Shown here in pieces: positions 20,901 through 31,760 of a stretch of DNA of 50,000 bases. Below the pieces are notes generated by a model. The model saw only the letters and a program-made list of their open reading frames with translations, did no database searches and was not told the DNA's origin. The stretch comes from Chrysomallon squamiferum. Taxonomy: Eukaryota; Mollusca; Gastropoda; Neomphalida; Peltospiridae. The first letter of the stretch is position 1, and each line of letters starts with the position of its first letter. The translations under genes and the position numbers were made by a program. Location: contig CM022670.1 in the NCBI GenBank assembly GCA_012295275.1, positions 10,427,083 through 10,477,082 on the forward strand. Direction: 5' to 3'.

Positions 20901-21610
20901 AAAAATAAATAAAAATACTATCTGATAATCAACTAATGAAACTAGTTTTTTATTTATTATCATTGATTTAATTATAGAGACCACGAAAAAAGTCGTATAA
21001 TTTTATTATCCGAACATTAGCTGACAGTAAAACATCAGTCTTTGAAAATGTGATATTGATGTTTATTAAAAGAAGATAAAAACGACAGAAACTACTAAAA
21101 TGGAAAAATGAAAGAAACTCTGATTATTTAAGTTTATATATATATACATGCATTTCGAAGCTTTATTTTTCTTTTTCTTTTTAATTTTTTTTTTTTTTTT
21201 TTTTAATTAAACAAATAAGTAATTCTAAAATACTTGAGAACGGTTATTATTATGTACGTTATTTACAGTATTTCTTTTTTTAAAAATGTATGATTTATAA
21301 TAATAATAATTATAATTATTATTGTCATTATTATTATTATTATTAACAAATAACATAACGAACAAACAAACAAACAAATAAATAAATAACAAAGCAGATT
21401 ATTTAAACGCAAAATACGTATTAAGTCCAATATCAAATGGCTAGAGTATTAATCGTAATTAAGAGTTATTATAAATAAAATCTATAGAGTTTGCAATTAT
21501 CCACTTCAGTAATTTCATTCATTACTAATGAAGAAAGGTTTTCTGAAACAAATGGAAAAATGATCGATTATTTCTTGATAATTAGATACATCTAAATAAA
21601 TCTACAAAAC
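20901..21610. other. AT-rich sequence with T-run and ATT blocks
   Basis: T-run at 21186-21204, AAT/ATT near 21298-21345, (AAAC)/(AAAT) near 21361-21388. No gene recognised. Confidence 0.6.
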
Positions 21611-21614
21611 TCTT

Positions 21615-21860
21615 TGTTTGGGCAGTAGCTGAACGGTAGAGTGTTTTTTCTGACGAGCTATAGGTTTCGGGATCGATTGCGCCCCGCGAGCCGATCAGAC
21701 AGGGTCTATTTTTGTTGTCATCTACCTAAAATATGTCAAACGCCACAGTGTGTGTATGATGCGTGTAAAAAAAGCCCTAACTGCAAATTGATGAAAGCAG
21801 CCCTAATGTAATGCAGCAGCGGGTTTCCTCTCTAGTATTTTGATTACAGTGTAATAAGTT
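21615..21860 (+). mobile_element. tRNA-derived SINE
   Basis: TAGCTGAACGG (21626-21636) is a perfect pol III A-box and GGATCGATTGC (21670-21680) a B-box with few changes, spaced as in a tRNA. A non-tRNA body follows, with AAGCCCTAACTGCAAATTG and a downstream AGCAGCCCTAATG. The conserved 3' segment CAGCGGGTTTCCTCTCT (21817-21833) is found again at 29831. Length of about 240 bp is normal for a SINE. I cannot name the family. The copy has no clean A-tail or obvious target-site duplication, so it is probably old. Confidence 0.7.
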
Positions 21861-22560
21861 TTTAAATTACAGTGTTGTGAAATTTAGTTATGCAACTGTT
21901 CATTCGCAGATATAAAGACTCATTTAAAAAATGTTTATAGAACAGTGTATGTAAATATTCTTAATGTGACATATTCTGTGTAAGTATGGAAGATTTTTCT
22001 GGAGGGTAAAATATTTTTTTTTTAGTTTTTCGTTTGTTTGTTTGTTTATTTTTACATGTATTACTTAATTTACTTATTTACAATTGTTTGTTTGGTTGAT
22101 TATTTATTTTTATTTACCTCATTGATCATAAATGCTATTTTTATTTCATAATACTTTACTTTAAATTAAACTCATTTACAGAACCAGCATTAGATATGTC
22201 TTTCTACGTCTCTCGAGTAAAGATTAAAATAACTTTAAATACGTTTCAGCTTTTCTTTTCTTTCTTTTTTTCAGTATTTACATATTTACCTACCACTCTG
22301 TGTATTACAAACACATATCAAAATGAATGCATCTCCATTTTCTGACATTTTCATCACTAAACCTTTTTGTCTTTAAACATTTATAGATCCGCATTTCATC
22401 ATAATATATTCGCTCTGTTTGCAAAACCGTCACTTGAACAAAGAACGTATTGGTTAATTCTTTGGGGTATACGGATTTGTGATCAGTGCTTTTAATATAT
22501 TTAGAGTTATCAGCTTTTAAAATCGATAGCCGGCTTTGCAGAAGAAGCATTCTGAATTAA
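21861..22560. other. AT-rich unique sequence
   Basis: Short GTTT/ATTT blocks at 22030-22110. A minus-strand open frame of 81 codons (22305-22550) has no recognised relative. Confidence 0.5.
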
Positions 22561-22760
22561 TGTCTTCTTTTTATGCCGTTATGTTAGAATGAACGTTTAA
22601 TTGGTCCACATGCTGCAGCAATCGTGCAAAACGTATAATGAGTGCGGAATACGTCTGAATGATACACATTAGTTCGTCGTCCATTTATAGATTTAGTTAC
22701 AGTAAGGCGCGGTATCTATCAAAATAGATAATGATCTGTGCTTGTACGAACTATAATGCA
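22561..22760. other. Complex unique island
   Basis: Non-repetitive, with several CpGs (AACGTATAATG, GGCGCGG). Candidate conserved element by composition only; no motif group stands out. Confidence 0.25.
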
Positions 22761-22767
22761 TTTATCT

Positions 22768-22781
22768 GTGTGTGTGTGTGT

Positions 22782-22818
<37 letters not shown>
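22768..22818. repeat. (GT)n
   Basis: GT repeat with one TCT interruption. Confidence 0.95.
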
Positions 22819-22819
<1 letters not shown>

Positions 22820-22847
22820 TTCAGTGAGAGAAGGGAAGCAGCCATAA

Positions 22848-23055
22848 GAGAGACAGAGAGAGAGAGATCAAAAGAGAGAAAGATGGTTAGAGGTAGACAG
22901 AATGAAATGAAGAAACATTAAAACAACGTATTAATAAGAAACAGACATAGATTGCATATGGTGAGACTCACAGTCAGAGAAACAATAAGATAGATAGACA
23001 GACAGACAGATAGATACGTTGATAAACAGACTGATAAATAGATAGTGAAAGATAT
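22848..23055. repeat. GA-rich and GATA/GACA tract
   Basis: AGAGAGAG followed by GATAGATAGACAGACAGACAGATAGATA. Simple-sequence DNA. Confidence 0.85.
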
Positions 23056-23189
23056 ACACAGAAAATAAAGATATACCAAAAATTATGAGAACGATAAGAA
23101 GAAGCACAAAGAGATAATGATGATCATCATGATGGTACGCAATGAACCTGTTACGTGAGACATTTCTTGAACTCAATTGATTCTCAACT

Positions 23190-23500
23190 CACGTAGTCTC
23201 ATGTTGGATCTCTGAGCTTGTATTTCTTGTTGTGCAGCTGTCAAGCTACACACGTCTTGAAATAAGGAGAACTCAGCACTGAGAAGCAAGTGCGCCGCCA
23301 TGTTTGTATTTGAGTTATCAGTTATCTGAGTTGTCAGAATCAGTGTCAGCTCCTTTCTCTTGACATCGATAATTCGGAGTTAAGTTCTGATGTCACGAAA
23401 GATGGATGAATTTTGAGCTTAATTTCATGTCAAAACTATTTCTGATTAAATAACCTTTCCACTCCTTTCTGCATTAGTGCAACTCACAAGCAAAGCTAAT
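23190..23500. other. Complex unique sequence
   Basis: Includes GTGCGCCGCCATGTTTG (23291-23307), resembling a YY1-type GCCGCCAT site, and a short duplication GAGTTATCAGTTATCTGAGTTGTCAG. No coding frame. Confidence 0.3.
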
Positions 23501-23577
23501 CGTTTTATTCACACCATTGAAAAATCCCCACTTAGCCTTTGTCCAAATTGGAAAAGATCTTGAAATGTCCTTAAGAC

Positions 23578-23606
23578 CAAAAAAAAAAAAAAAAGAAAAA
23601 AAAAAA
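23578..23606. repeat. Poly(A) tract
   Basis: A-runs of about 17 and 11 separated by one G, complementary to the T-tract at 23761. Confidence 0.93.
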
Positions 23607-23760
23607 ATACGCTTCGAGGATGCGCCAAATTTTCCTCCAGGGGGAAACAGCTAAGTCGAAGGCAGTGAAATGGGACAGAAATCTCATTACAGGATTTTCG
23701 TTGCCATGGCAACCGCACGAGTGCCGTAGACAGCGCTTATTGACCAATAGCCAGCACTTT
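23607..23760. promoter_or_regulatory. RFX X-box and CCAAT island between A and T tracts
   Basis: GTTGCCATGGCAAC at 23700-23713 is the ideal palindromic RFX X-box. CCAAT (NF-Y motif, GACCAATAG) lies 30 bp downstream at 23744-23748, about three helical turns. The 154-bp complex block is bounded by an A-tract on the left (23578-23606) and a T-tract on the right (23761-23793). RFX and NF-Y cooperate at spaced X and Y boxes in animal promoters; here that is an inference from sequence. Confidence 0.5.
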
Positions 23761-23793
23761 TTATTTTTTTGTTTTTTTTTTTTTTTTTTTTTG
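23761..23793. repeat. Poly(T) tract
   Basis: TTTTATTTTTTTG followed by about 22 T. It could pair with the A-tract 155 bp upstream. Confidence 0.93.
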
Positions 23794-24053
23794 AATTCGG
23801 CTAACGATGGTCGTCAGGAAAAGCGGATGGTAAATTAGTGGTATTTTTAGACAAAAAGCTTCACTGACAGAAATGTATGTTACACGAATTGCCCGGATTG
23901 AATGGTGCTGAGAGCCAGTGAAGATAACTATAGCAATTATGAATTTTTCTGATCGAAAAATATTCTCTGACAAAACAAAACTAACTTAATTTGATTCTGA
24001 AGGTGGCTAAAAAAAAAATGTCATCTCTTTTTACCTTCCCTCACTAGCCACAC

Positions 24054-24143
<90 letters not shown>
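24054..24143. repeat. (TA)n-(GT)39
   Basis: Short TA block leading into an uninterrupted GT repeat. Z-DNA candidate. Confidence 0.97.
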
Positions 24144-24146
<3 letters not shown>

Positions 24147-24520
24147 ACCCTTAATAATGAATAATGAGATTACATGATGTTTTGCAGTTGTTACTAATGA
24201 AAAACAAACTGACGTAATAAGTGTTAACTTTACCATCCACAAATTGTACTGTTTGTTACTGGAGCGAAGGAAATTCCCATTGTCAACTGATTAACGATTC
24301 CGCTGTAAGCCTTGTGTCCATCTGCAGATTATTTATTTACCTAATTATTTACTGATATGTTGGTTTGTTTGTTTAGTGCTTGTTTTGGTCTCTTTTTTGT
24401 TGCATGTTATTTTTGTGTAAGTCTTATTAATATCATTATATAAATATAGTGTCGTAGTTGTGTTTTTTAAACTTTTGATGATGACGATGATGATGGTGTT
24501 TATTATTATCATCGGTGTTA
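24144..24520. other. Unique AT-rich sequence
   Basis: ATG/GAT triplets at 24478-24500. Nothing else. Confidence 0.5.
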
Positions 24521-24524
24521 AAGC

Positions 24525-24640
24525 TAATAATAATAATAATAATAATAGAAGTAGTAATAGCAGCAGTAGTGATAGTAGCAGTATTAGCAGTAGTAGGAGT
24601 AGTAGATGTAGTAGTAGTAATAGTAAAATCGTGTTCGGTA
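24525..24640. repeat. (AAT)n then imperfect (AGT/AGC)n
   Basis: AAT to 24546, then AGT, AGC and AGG triplets. The open frame is poly-Asn/Ser and repeat-derived. Confidence 0.93.
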
Positions 24641-25895
24641 CACTGACGTGCGTAGATTAAAAACAGCTATAACACATCAGCGCGAAGTGGCTAGATCGAA
24701 TTATAATGAATTTGTTACATACGCTGGGTATTCAACAAGCACCCGTAATAACTGTGAAAACCTCGCCTATTGATTCCCCATAAAACACGTCAGTATCAAC
24801 GAGATTAATGCAGAGCAAGCTTGGACAGGCACTTGCGATATCAAGCTAGGAAGAGGTCAAGTGTACATTTTTTTTTATTTGTTAATAATCATAACATCGA
24901 CTAATGAATAGAACAGCTAGTAACAAGAGAACCTAATTTATATTGTTTCACTATCGACTGATGCTGCGTATATCACAGTTTGTTGTTTTTTCCCCGATCT
25001 ACTCAGTGCCAATGATAATGAATCAGAGACTATGGTTTGTGCTTTACTGATCTTAGTAGTGTGCTAATGATTATTTTTTTTTTTTTTACCGTTTATCGAT
25101 TATGAAAGCCTATACAGAAGCCAGAGTTAGATTTCCTCTCATTTATCATCATTACACAACAGTCACATGTCTGACACCTAATAATCATTAATATTAATGA
25201 AGTATGGCTAAATAGTATATTCACCCATTCATCGCGTTGTGTTTGGAAAGATAACATAGATGAAAAAAATATATATACAGTATTTATCACTCGCCTTTAA
25301 AAAATGTGTGATTTTGTGAATGTATTTGAAATGAAGTATGTTTTGTATTTTCAGTTTAAAATTCAGAACTCTTTACCCTATTTTGAAAAACATTAGAATT
25401 AGTTTTTCATAGTAACAGCTTGCTGTCTTGTTCTATTTTTTTATATATATATATCTCGTTCTTCCGAAAAACACTAATTATAAAAGTATATTAATAGCAA
25501 CAGAAAATAATAATAATAAAAAATGAATAAATGAATAAAACAATAGTAATAATAATAATTAAAAAATAATGAAAAATAATAATAGTAATAAAATGAGATA
25601 GTAATAGTATTATATACTATAAACATTATCCTCTTTCTTTTCTTTTATTTATTTAGCTTTTTTTTATGTTCTTTTCTACGCCTTCAATTATACTTGATGA
25701 CATCTACAATCCCCTTTGTTTTATTTTCGTTCATCAATAAATCTACACTGCATGATCGGGATTTTCCCAGCATTCATTAGATTCGATAAAAGCGCATGCC
25801 GTATACAAGAACAAAACGAAATAAAAATACATATTAGAAATTCAAGAGGGCTATAATTGAATAATTTTTTATCTAGAAGTTTATTATCATCTTCT
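24641..25895. other. Unique and AT-rich sequence, about 1.25 kb
   Basis: The part 24660-24870 is complex and CpG-containing. From 25440 it is dominated by AAT/ATA triplets. I find no exon with matched splice sites. Confidence 0.5.
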
Positions 25896-25899
25896 TGTC

Positions 25900-26180
25900 A
25901 TTTGGAAATCCAATGCGATTCGCCAAAAGCATGTCCGTTTTTATTCCGTTAATTTGATTTCCGCCATGGACCCGTCAGCACACATGCGATGAGTCACGTC
26001 AGTCCGACTTCATTAAGCTTGGTCTTGTTCTGGTATTCATTTTAATAACGACGGATTGAACTCAGAAACTTGATTGAAATTTCAAGACTCTGATGACCGC
26101 GAGGGTATTCATGCGTACTGCGCTGGATCCCTGCATCATAATGGCCGGATTCGGTTTATTACATTCAGTAACAGATTTTT
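25900..26180. other. Complex CpG-containing island
   Basis: Non-repetitive sequence of near-average GC (GATTTCCGCCATGGACCCGTC, GACCGCGAGGG). Candidate conserved non-coding element by composition. No diagnostic motif cluster. Confidence 0.3.
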
Positions 26181-26790
26181 AACGATTTCCAACGTGTAAA
26201 GGTTTTAAAACTTATTAATTACAGAACAAAGACAAACATTTTTTAAGAAGTAATCATTGAGCAAGATCGTGTTTTTCGAGCTCTTAAACGTGAAAGAGAA
26301 AAAAACTAGCGAACGTGCTGAGCGATGTGGGTGAATATTAGATTAAACGAAAGCAACGCAGACGCTGTTATTACCTGGTTTTGGACACGAAATGAATTGT
26401 CTTTGTATCACCAGTTCAGTTACGTTGTTGTTGTTGTTGCTGTTGTTTTTTAAAATTACTTTTACAGGTTCAATGGAAGGCACAGCATCTTCACAAAAAG
26501 TTAAAAAAAAATTATGTTTATTATCAAATATAAATCAGAATTAATCTACAAAAAATTTAAATTAAACACTGTTAAACTTAATGAAAAAATAAACAAACAA
26601 ACAAATAAATGATAGTAAACGTTAAAACTTTGTTTAAAAAAAACAAATTAAAACAAACAAAAAAAAACAATACAAAGCGAAGCCTTTGCCTCCAGTCATA
26701 TTATTCTATTATAATACCAAATCATTTCATCCAGCACTCGCAGCTTTCTTTTTTTTTTTATTTTTTAATCAGGATTTTAATTAATTAAAA
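26181..26790. other. AT-rich sequence
   Basis: (GTT)n at 26422-26443, A-rich repeats 26580-26670, T-run near 26750. No gene. Confidence 0.55.
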
Positions 26791-26799
26791 ACAATGTCA

Positions 26800-27200
26800 G
26801 AAAGAGGAAAAAACACATTACACTGGGCAGCAAGCCAACGTATTGAAATAGCAGGAACAAATGACAAAAGAGCAAGCAACATGATAACCTTTTATCATTG
26901 GAAACTGGTAAGTGGGGCCATTACTGGCCGCCCATCATAAGACCATTTGTCAGTAATTAGTTAGGATTTTTTTCTCTCTCTCTTCTTCATTAACAAGCTA
27001 GACTGACAAGTCCAGCTTACATCGCTCGAACACAAAGACTTAGAAGAAGTTGCTAATGCCGGGAATGACGTTAAATCTGAGAAAAGCGCCTGCGGCTATT
27101 ATCGCGAAAAAGCTGATGAAAGTCAGCCTTGTTGTTGTTCTACCTTTTGAAGACGTCGGTTCTGTCGTCGACAACGACGAGGTATAAGAAGAAAGAGGAT
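26800..27200. promoter_or_regulatory. Candidate enhancer with NFI site and GATA palindrome
   Basis: TGGGCAGCAAGCCAA (26824-26838) is one change from the bipartite NFI consensus TTGGC-N5-GCCAA. ATGATAACCTTTTATCAT (26881-26898) is an inverted pair of GATAA sites. The text beyond, GGAAACTGGTAAGTGG and GGCCATTACTGGCCGCCC, is complex and unlike its surroundings. GTAAGT at 26918 could be a splice donor, but there is no matching acceptor. I favour a regulatory element; no target is visible. Confidence 0.35.
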
Positions 27201-27580
27201 TGGCGTTAATTTGTCACGCTTCTAAACCTTATTGATAGCCCGACGTTGACGTCTTTCTCTGCACGAGGGGTGGGTTGAGGGGTGGTGGTGGGGGGAATGC
27301 GCTGATGTTGACGATGACGGCGATATAATCAGCAGTGTTGAAGAAAGGTGTTGTTAAATTATGGGAGAAAGAAATAATAAACTTCTTCAGTAAATATATA
27401 TTTTTGTATATATATTTTTTAATAAATTTATTCATTGTGTTTGCGTATGTCTACGTTATAAATGCCTGCGTGAATGTGTGCGTGTGTGTGTGTACGTTTG
27501 TGTGACTAATAACACTTTGTGAGAAATTGCGCATTTAATTTATCTTTTTAAACACAATTTACAAAATTTAAATTATCATT
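27201..27580. other. Unique sequence with G-rich patch
   Basis: GAGGGGTGGTGGTGGGGGG at 27278-27296 is the only strong G-run on the plus strand and could form a G-quadruplex. The rest is unremarkable. Confidence 0.5.
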
Positions 27581-27581
27581 A

Positions 27582-27585
<4 letters not shown>

Positions 27586-27616
<31 letters not shown>

Positions 27617-27672
27617 GTTATCATCATCATTATTATTATTACTATTATTGTTATTATTATTATTGTTATTAT
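27586..27672. repeat. (ATT)n
   Basis: ATT repeat with GTT and ATC interruptions. Confidence 0.95.
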
Positions 27673-28305
27673 AACATCACAGTACCTAAGATAAAAAGAG
27701 ATGCTGTAATCTAGCTGTAGCTCATACAGCTGTTAAATTTATGAACCTCACACACGATATTTGCCGAACATTGCGTCCGTGAAAAGAACGCTGTGTACAA
27801 ACAGGAAATACAAGCAGAATTAGCTTCGATTTGAGTTACTGTATACGAACGCATAATGCTTTTGTCTACAAATGGTACGTGACGTGTGTTTAATCTGAAA
27901 TTCACAGAAAACAAAAAACGGCAATATTAACGACAGATTCCGTGATCGAACGAGAACAGAAACTAAAACTTACAAAAAGGAGACATCACGTTTATAATAT
28001 TAACTTAACAGGCGGTCGTATGGGAATAATAATAACAACATTTTTTTTTTAGGTAATCAGTCGATAGTCGGGGGGGGGGAGGATACAAATTTCAACAGAA
28101 TATGCTAAACATAACTACAGTGACGAACTCTGTGAACCTAGTTAAAAACAAAATTAACGAAGATCGGAATGGAGTATGTCAACAGCCCGCAAGACAATTC
28201 TATTTCATTTTCTTTTATTTTTATTTTTATTTTTATTTTTTTTTAAACTCTTTGCTCAGAAATATTAATGCCCGCAAACGAACTCTTCAGAGAATCACAT
28301 ATGCG
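27673..28305. other. Unique sequence
   Basis: Minus frame of 67 codons (27711-27914) without recognised relative. A G9 run at 28070-28079. (TTTTA)n near 28210-28245. Confidence 0.5.
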
Positions 28306-28309
28306 TAAT

Positions 28310-28720
28310 TTGCTCGGCTCTGACGTACTCCAGCGGTTGCATAATGACGCCAGAAACTACAGTGCAGAGATCGATACTGCACAAAGAAAGCACTGATTAC
28401 TATGGACTATCGTAATAGAATATTCATTAGCCTAGTTCAGGGTGTCACGCAAACTTGATTGACGGTTTACGCAACAGAAACGAACGGAAGTTGGCGGTAA
28501 CTCAGTCATATTGGCGCATCGCCTTAATTGTGCTCGGTATAGTCCAGATGGTACCGGAAGTAATTACGGAGCTGGAGTTATTTATAATTTACGTCCGCAC
28601 CAAGAAGACTAATTTTCTGCAGAGGTGGAAGAAAAATTTTGGTTGCCATTGTATAAACCATCTAAGGCGTTTTAACTTTACACATATTTTATTATCAAGA
28701 CTGTAAAATGCATTTTATGA
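28310..28720. other. Complex unique island
   Basis: CpG-containing, with TGACGTAC, GTTGCATAATGACGCC and GTTGCCAT half-sites that hint at bZIP and RFX binding. The plus strand is open for 83 codons (28455-28706) but the product is not recognised, and no splice sites or polyadenylation signal support a gene. Confidence 0.3.
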
Positions 28721-29105
28721 TATAATATCGACCAAGAAAAATAATCACTTATTTGCTAACACATAAACCTTTTTGATAATTGCAGCACCGACTCAGATTC
28801 CTATAAATGTTACTTTTCTATCACACTAAGAAAAAAAAAAGCCTGAATATTTAATTCTGATTACTAAATAAATCTATTAAAATCGGATCTTTCTCTTCTA
28901 ACAAACTGCGACAAAATTGAAAAAGTGAGTATACGGGTTAGCGAAACGATGTTTTGTGTGGTGGGTTTTTTTCTTTTAGATATCTTTCTGTTATTTCTGC
29001 TTGTCGTCTTTTTTTTTTTTTGTTATTTCTTTATTTCTTTTTTTCGTCATTAAATTCACTTTCTTTCATTACTTATTTCTTTCTTCCATTCTTTTGTTCT
29101 TTCTT
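28721..29105. other. AT- and pyrimidine-rich sequence
   Basis: TTTCTTT-type low complexity from 28970 to 29105. Confidence 0.6.
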
Positions 29106-29109
29106 TCTT

Positions 29110-29420
29110 CATCAAATTTTACAACATCCAAAACGATCGGAATCGGATTTCGGACAATACAAAAGAAACGAACAATGTACAGAATGATTTGCATAATAGC
29201 TGGACAATGCAGCTACCGTTACAAATAGCCAATAAGTGCCCAGAAGGCGACGCTTCGTCAGCCTGACCCTTTGGCTGCCCAGTGACCTTGTTTGCCCCTT
29301 CTTTGTTCTGCACATCGTAATTAAAGATTCAGAAGCGACAAGGACTAATGTCATGAATATTAAGACTAAATTGTGTTTGCTAGTAATAAACCAGATGTCA
29401 CTTATTTTCACTGACATTTC
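29110..29420. promoter_or_regulatory. Candidate enhancer: SOX-POU-SOX plus nuclear-receptor site
   Basis: AACAATG (29171-29177), ATTTGCAT octamer (29187-29194) and ACAATG (29204-29209) lie within 39 bp, fitting SOX and POU binding. Downstream are CCAAT (near 29229), TGACCTTG near 29281, the reverse of CAAGGTCA bound by ERR/NR5A receptors, and TAATTA. The block is complex and GC-richer than its flanks. SOX/POU pairs mark neural enhancers in many animals. Sequence conservation is not shown here. Confidence 0.4.
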
Positions 29421-29828
29421 AGAATTAAGAAAATTTAAAAAAAAGAAAAAAAAGAAGGGATTTAAGGATAACCATTATGTTATTGAAAATCCGTGTTAAA
29501 GAGGTTAGGGAATTAACTTTGAAAGCTGTCCAAGGTTTAATTTTAGCACATTTCAAAAAGAAGGGGAGAAAATAGGCTTCTTGTGCGTTTTGAAAAATTA
29601 TCATTTTTTTTTTAATAAACTTAATTTTATTATATTTTGGTTTAATTTTTAATTTTCTTCTTCTTATTATTATTAAACTATCATAAAATAAAGTGATCAG
29701 TTAACCATCACGCGTATGTTAGAAATTCATTACACGTCAGGCGTGCTTGAACAAGGTTCCTCGATCACAGCATATCATACCTAATTCTCACTCGGTGACA
29801 TTAAGAGAAAAAAAAACCTTGAAACTAC
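29421..29828. other. AT-rich unique sequence
   Basis: A-rich to 29460. Otherwise nothing recognised. Confidence 0.5.
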
Positions 29829-29830
29829 GA

Positions 29831-29837
29831 CAGCGGG

Positions 29838-29926
<89 letters not shown>
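29831..29926. repeat. SINE 3' motif leading into (CT)n, about 84 bp
   Basis: CAGCGGGTTTCCTCTCT at 29831-29847 is identical over 17 bases to the 3' segment of the SINE at 21.6 kb, then passes into a pure CT repeat. The microsatellite may have grown from the CTCTCT end of a SINE. The upstream 90 bp match the SINE body poorly, so this would be a fragment. Confidence 0.6.
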
Positions 29927-29928
<2 letters not shown>

Positions 29929-30390
29929 AAGCCTTACAAAATCAACGACAGACCCCTAACAGCCACTAATGAACGTAATAATCACAACGGTATCTAATAT
30001 TACGAGTATCTTGTACACACAAGTACATATAAATAACACGATGTTACTCCGCCATTCGCTGGTTCTAATCAACTATCAAACTAACAGCTTCTCGAATGCT
30101 ATTGTTATGGCAATATATAATTATTACTATAGAATAAATATTGATTCTTCTCAGTAACAAAGGTCTGCAGTCTCGCGTTTGGCGACACTGAATCCAGTTC
30201 AATCACGAAGTCACATCAAATATCAAATTCTAGAAGATATAAATATTACTTCGCGTTATGCGAGATAATAGAATATATTTTTGAACGTGAACCGATATAG
30301 ACACCGTTGAAATTAATATTTTAAAATATGTTTCCCATTGTTTTGTTTGATGATGCTTTTTAATATAATCTGCCAAAAAAAAGCTTTAAA
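29927..30390. other. Unique sequence
   Basis: Contains ATTGTTATGGCAAT (30101-30114), which resembles an X-box except at both end bases. No gene. Confidence 0.45.
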
Positions 30391-30391
30391 A

Positions 30392-30418
30392 GTAATAATA
30401 ATGATGATGATGATGATG

Positions 30419-30458
<40 letters not shown>
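30392..30458. repeat. (GAT)n-(AAT)n
   Basis: GAT block followed by AAT block. Confidence 0.95.
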
Positions 30459-30459
<1 letters not shown>

Positions 30460-30514
30460 GGCAAAATGTCCGGCAAATAAGAACTATTTTTAAACAGCGG
30501 CAATAAAGATGTTT

Positions 30515-30690
30515 TAGTATTTTACATACTACTGCATATTTGTAAAGACATTTACATATATTTTGTAAGGAAATTTACAGCATTTATCTCTAACCACAGA
30601 TTTACAATTATTAATATTATACCTGTATATTTATTATAAAGACATTAATGCCATTTACATATAACCACATATGTATTTCTTTCTAAACAT
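30515..30690. repeat. Possible degenerate tandem repeat, about 71 bp
   Basis: CATTTAYMT...TAACCACA occurs at about 30581-30599 and 30652-30669, 71 bp apart, with TAAAGACATT at 30542 and about 30637. Only two weak copies, so low confidence. Confidence 0.25.
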
Positions 30691-31640
30691 ATTTTCGCGA
30701 AATATCCATTTATACAAAAGAATTCATTTTCTCCATTCCCTTACGCGATTCTTATTCCTACAGAAATGCGTGTTTCTTTTAATTATGTTTTATTATTTTT
30801 CGATCTTGACAGATGTTTAATAATGAATAAAACATGGGCTATCCCTAAACTGCCATTGTCGTAATTACGTCTGTGAAAGAAATCAATCGCCTCCATTCGA
30901 CATAAAAAAAAATAATTATATATAGATAGATAGATAAATAAAAATGACAGAAGGAGAGAATAGAAGATAAAAAAAAAAAACACAGATAAATACGAGGAGG
31001 GACGCGTGCAGTTTTAACAACTGATTAACATAAAGCAGATGCTGTGAGTCAGACCTCTGATGTCTTCATGTATTAAAAATACAGTGAAGCCATTTCATTC
31101 GGTTGTTGTATCTTTTTGGCCGTGTTTGATATTATCATAGAGGTGTAGTATATCTTTGGCGATATGCATTTTAATGAGGTTATAATCGCCGTAGTATATT
31201 ATGAATAAAGTTGAACTAACGGACGTACAGTTTGATGTACTTGTGACTGTTTTAGCGTTAAATCTTTTTTTTTTTTTTTTTTAGTTCATTAAAAAGAAAA
31301 GTCTTTAAATTAATTTTTCTGCAAACTTAGGATACGCCAACTTTGCAGTTTTTGTTTGTTTATTTATTTTTATTTTAATGTTGTTTTTATTTATTTTATT
31401 TTATTTTATTTTATTTTATTTTTTTATTTCGCACCTCTATGAACCAAATGACGTTACGATAAGACCAAGAATGTCAACCTTAAGACATCTATTTCGAATT
31501 TTTAAAATTTTAACATAATACTTTATTGATAAGAAAAACTGATCGATCTGTAAAAAAAAAAATATATATATTTAACAACAACTTAAAAATAAACAAAATA
31601 TATTAGTAACTACACAAAAGATTCAATATTACACGTTAAG
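30691..31640. other. AT-rich sequence
   Basis: (GATA)n near 30923-30939, T-run at 31266-31282, (TTTTA)n at 31376-31422. No supported gene. Confidence 0.55.
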
Positions 31641-31658
31641 ATATTGATAAGCACTCAC

Positions 31659-31696
31659 CTATTATTTGGGTTTTTTCCTTTCTTTCGCCACATATT
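31659..31696 (-). other. Possible 38-nt exon with start codon
   Basis: On the minus strand GAAATTCTTCAG precedes a 38-nt segment ending AATAATAG, followed by the consensus donor GTGAGTGC. An ATG with A at -3 lies four bases into the segment (31693-31691) and its frame stays open to the splice site (Met-Trp-Arg-Lys-Lys-Gly). The polypyrimidine tract is weak. If the minus-strand first exon at 33.6-34.1 kb is real, this could be the next exon. Speculative. Confidence 0.15.
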
Positions 31697-31760
31697 CTGA
31701 AGAATTTCACAGCTCAGTACGAAGACGGCACCCTGGGTTATAGTCTCATATTATCACAGT

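Noticed and set aside
22305-22550. 81-codon minus frame of mixed composition
   Set aside because: Not recognised, AT-rich codons throughout, no flanking splice sites.
27278-27296. G-quadruplex in GAGGGGTGGTGGTGGGGGG
   Set aside because: The G-runs of two or more could fold, but only a weak two-tetrad structure is likely and there is no context that gives it meaning.
28455-28706. 83-codon plus frame of complex composition
   Set aside because: No homologue recognised, no splice or polyadenylation support; length is within chance expectation.
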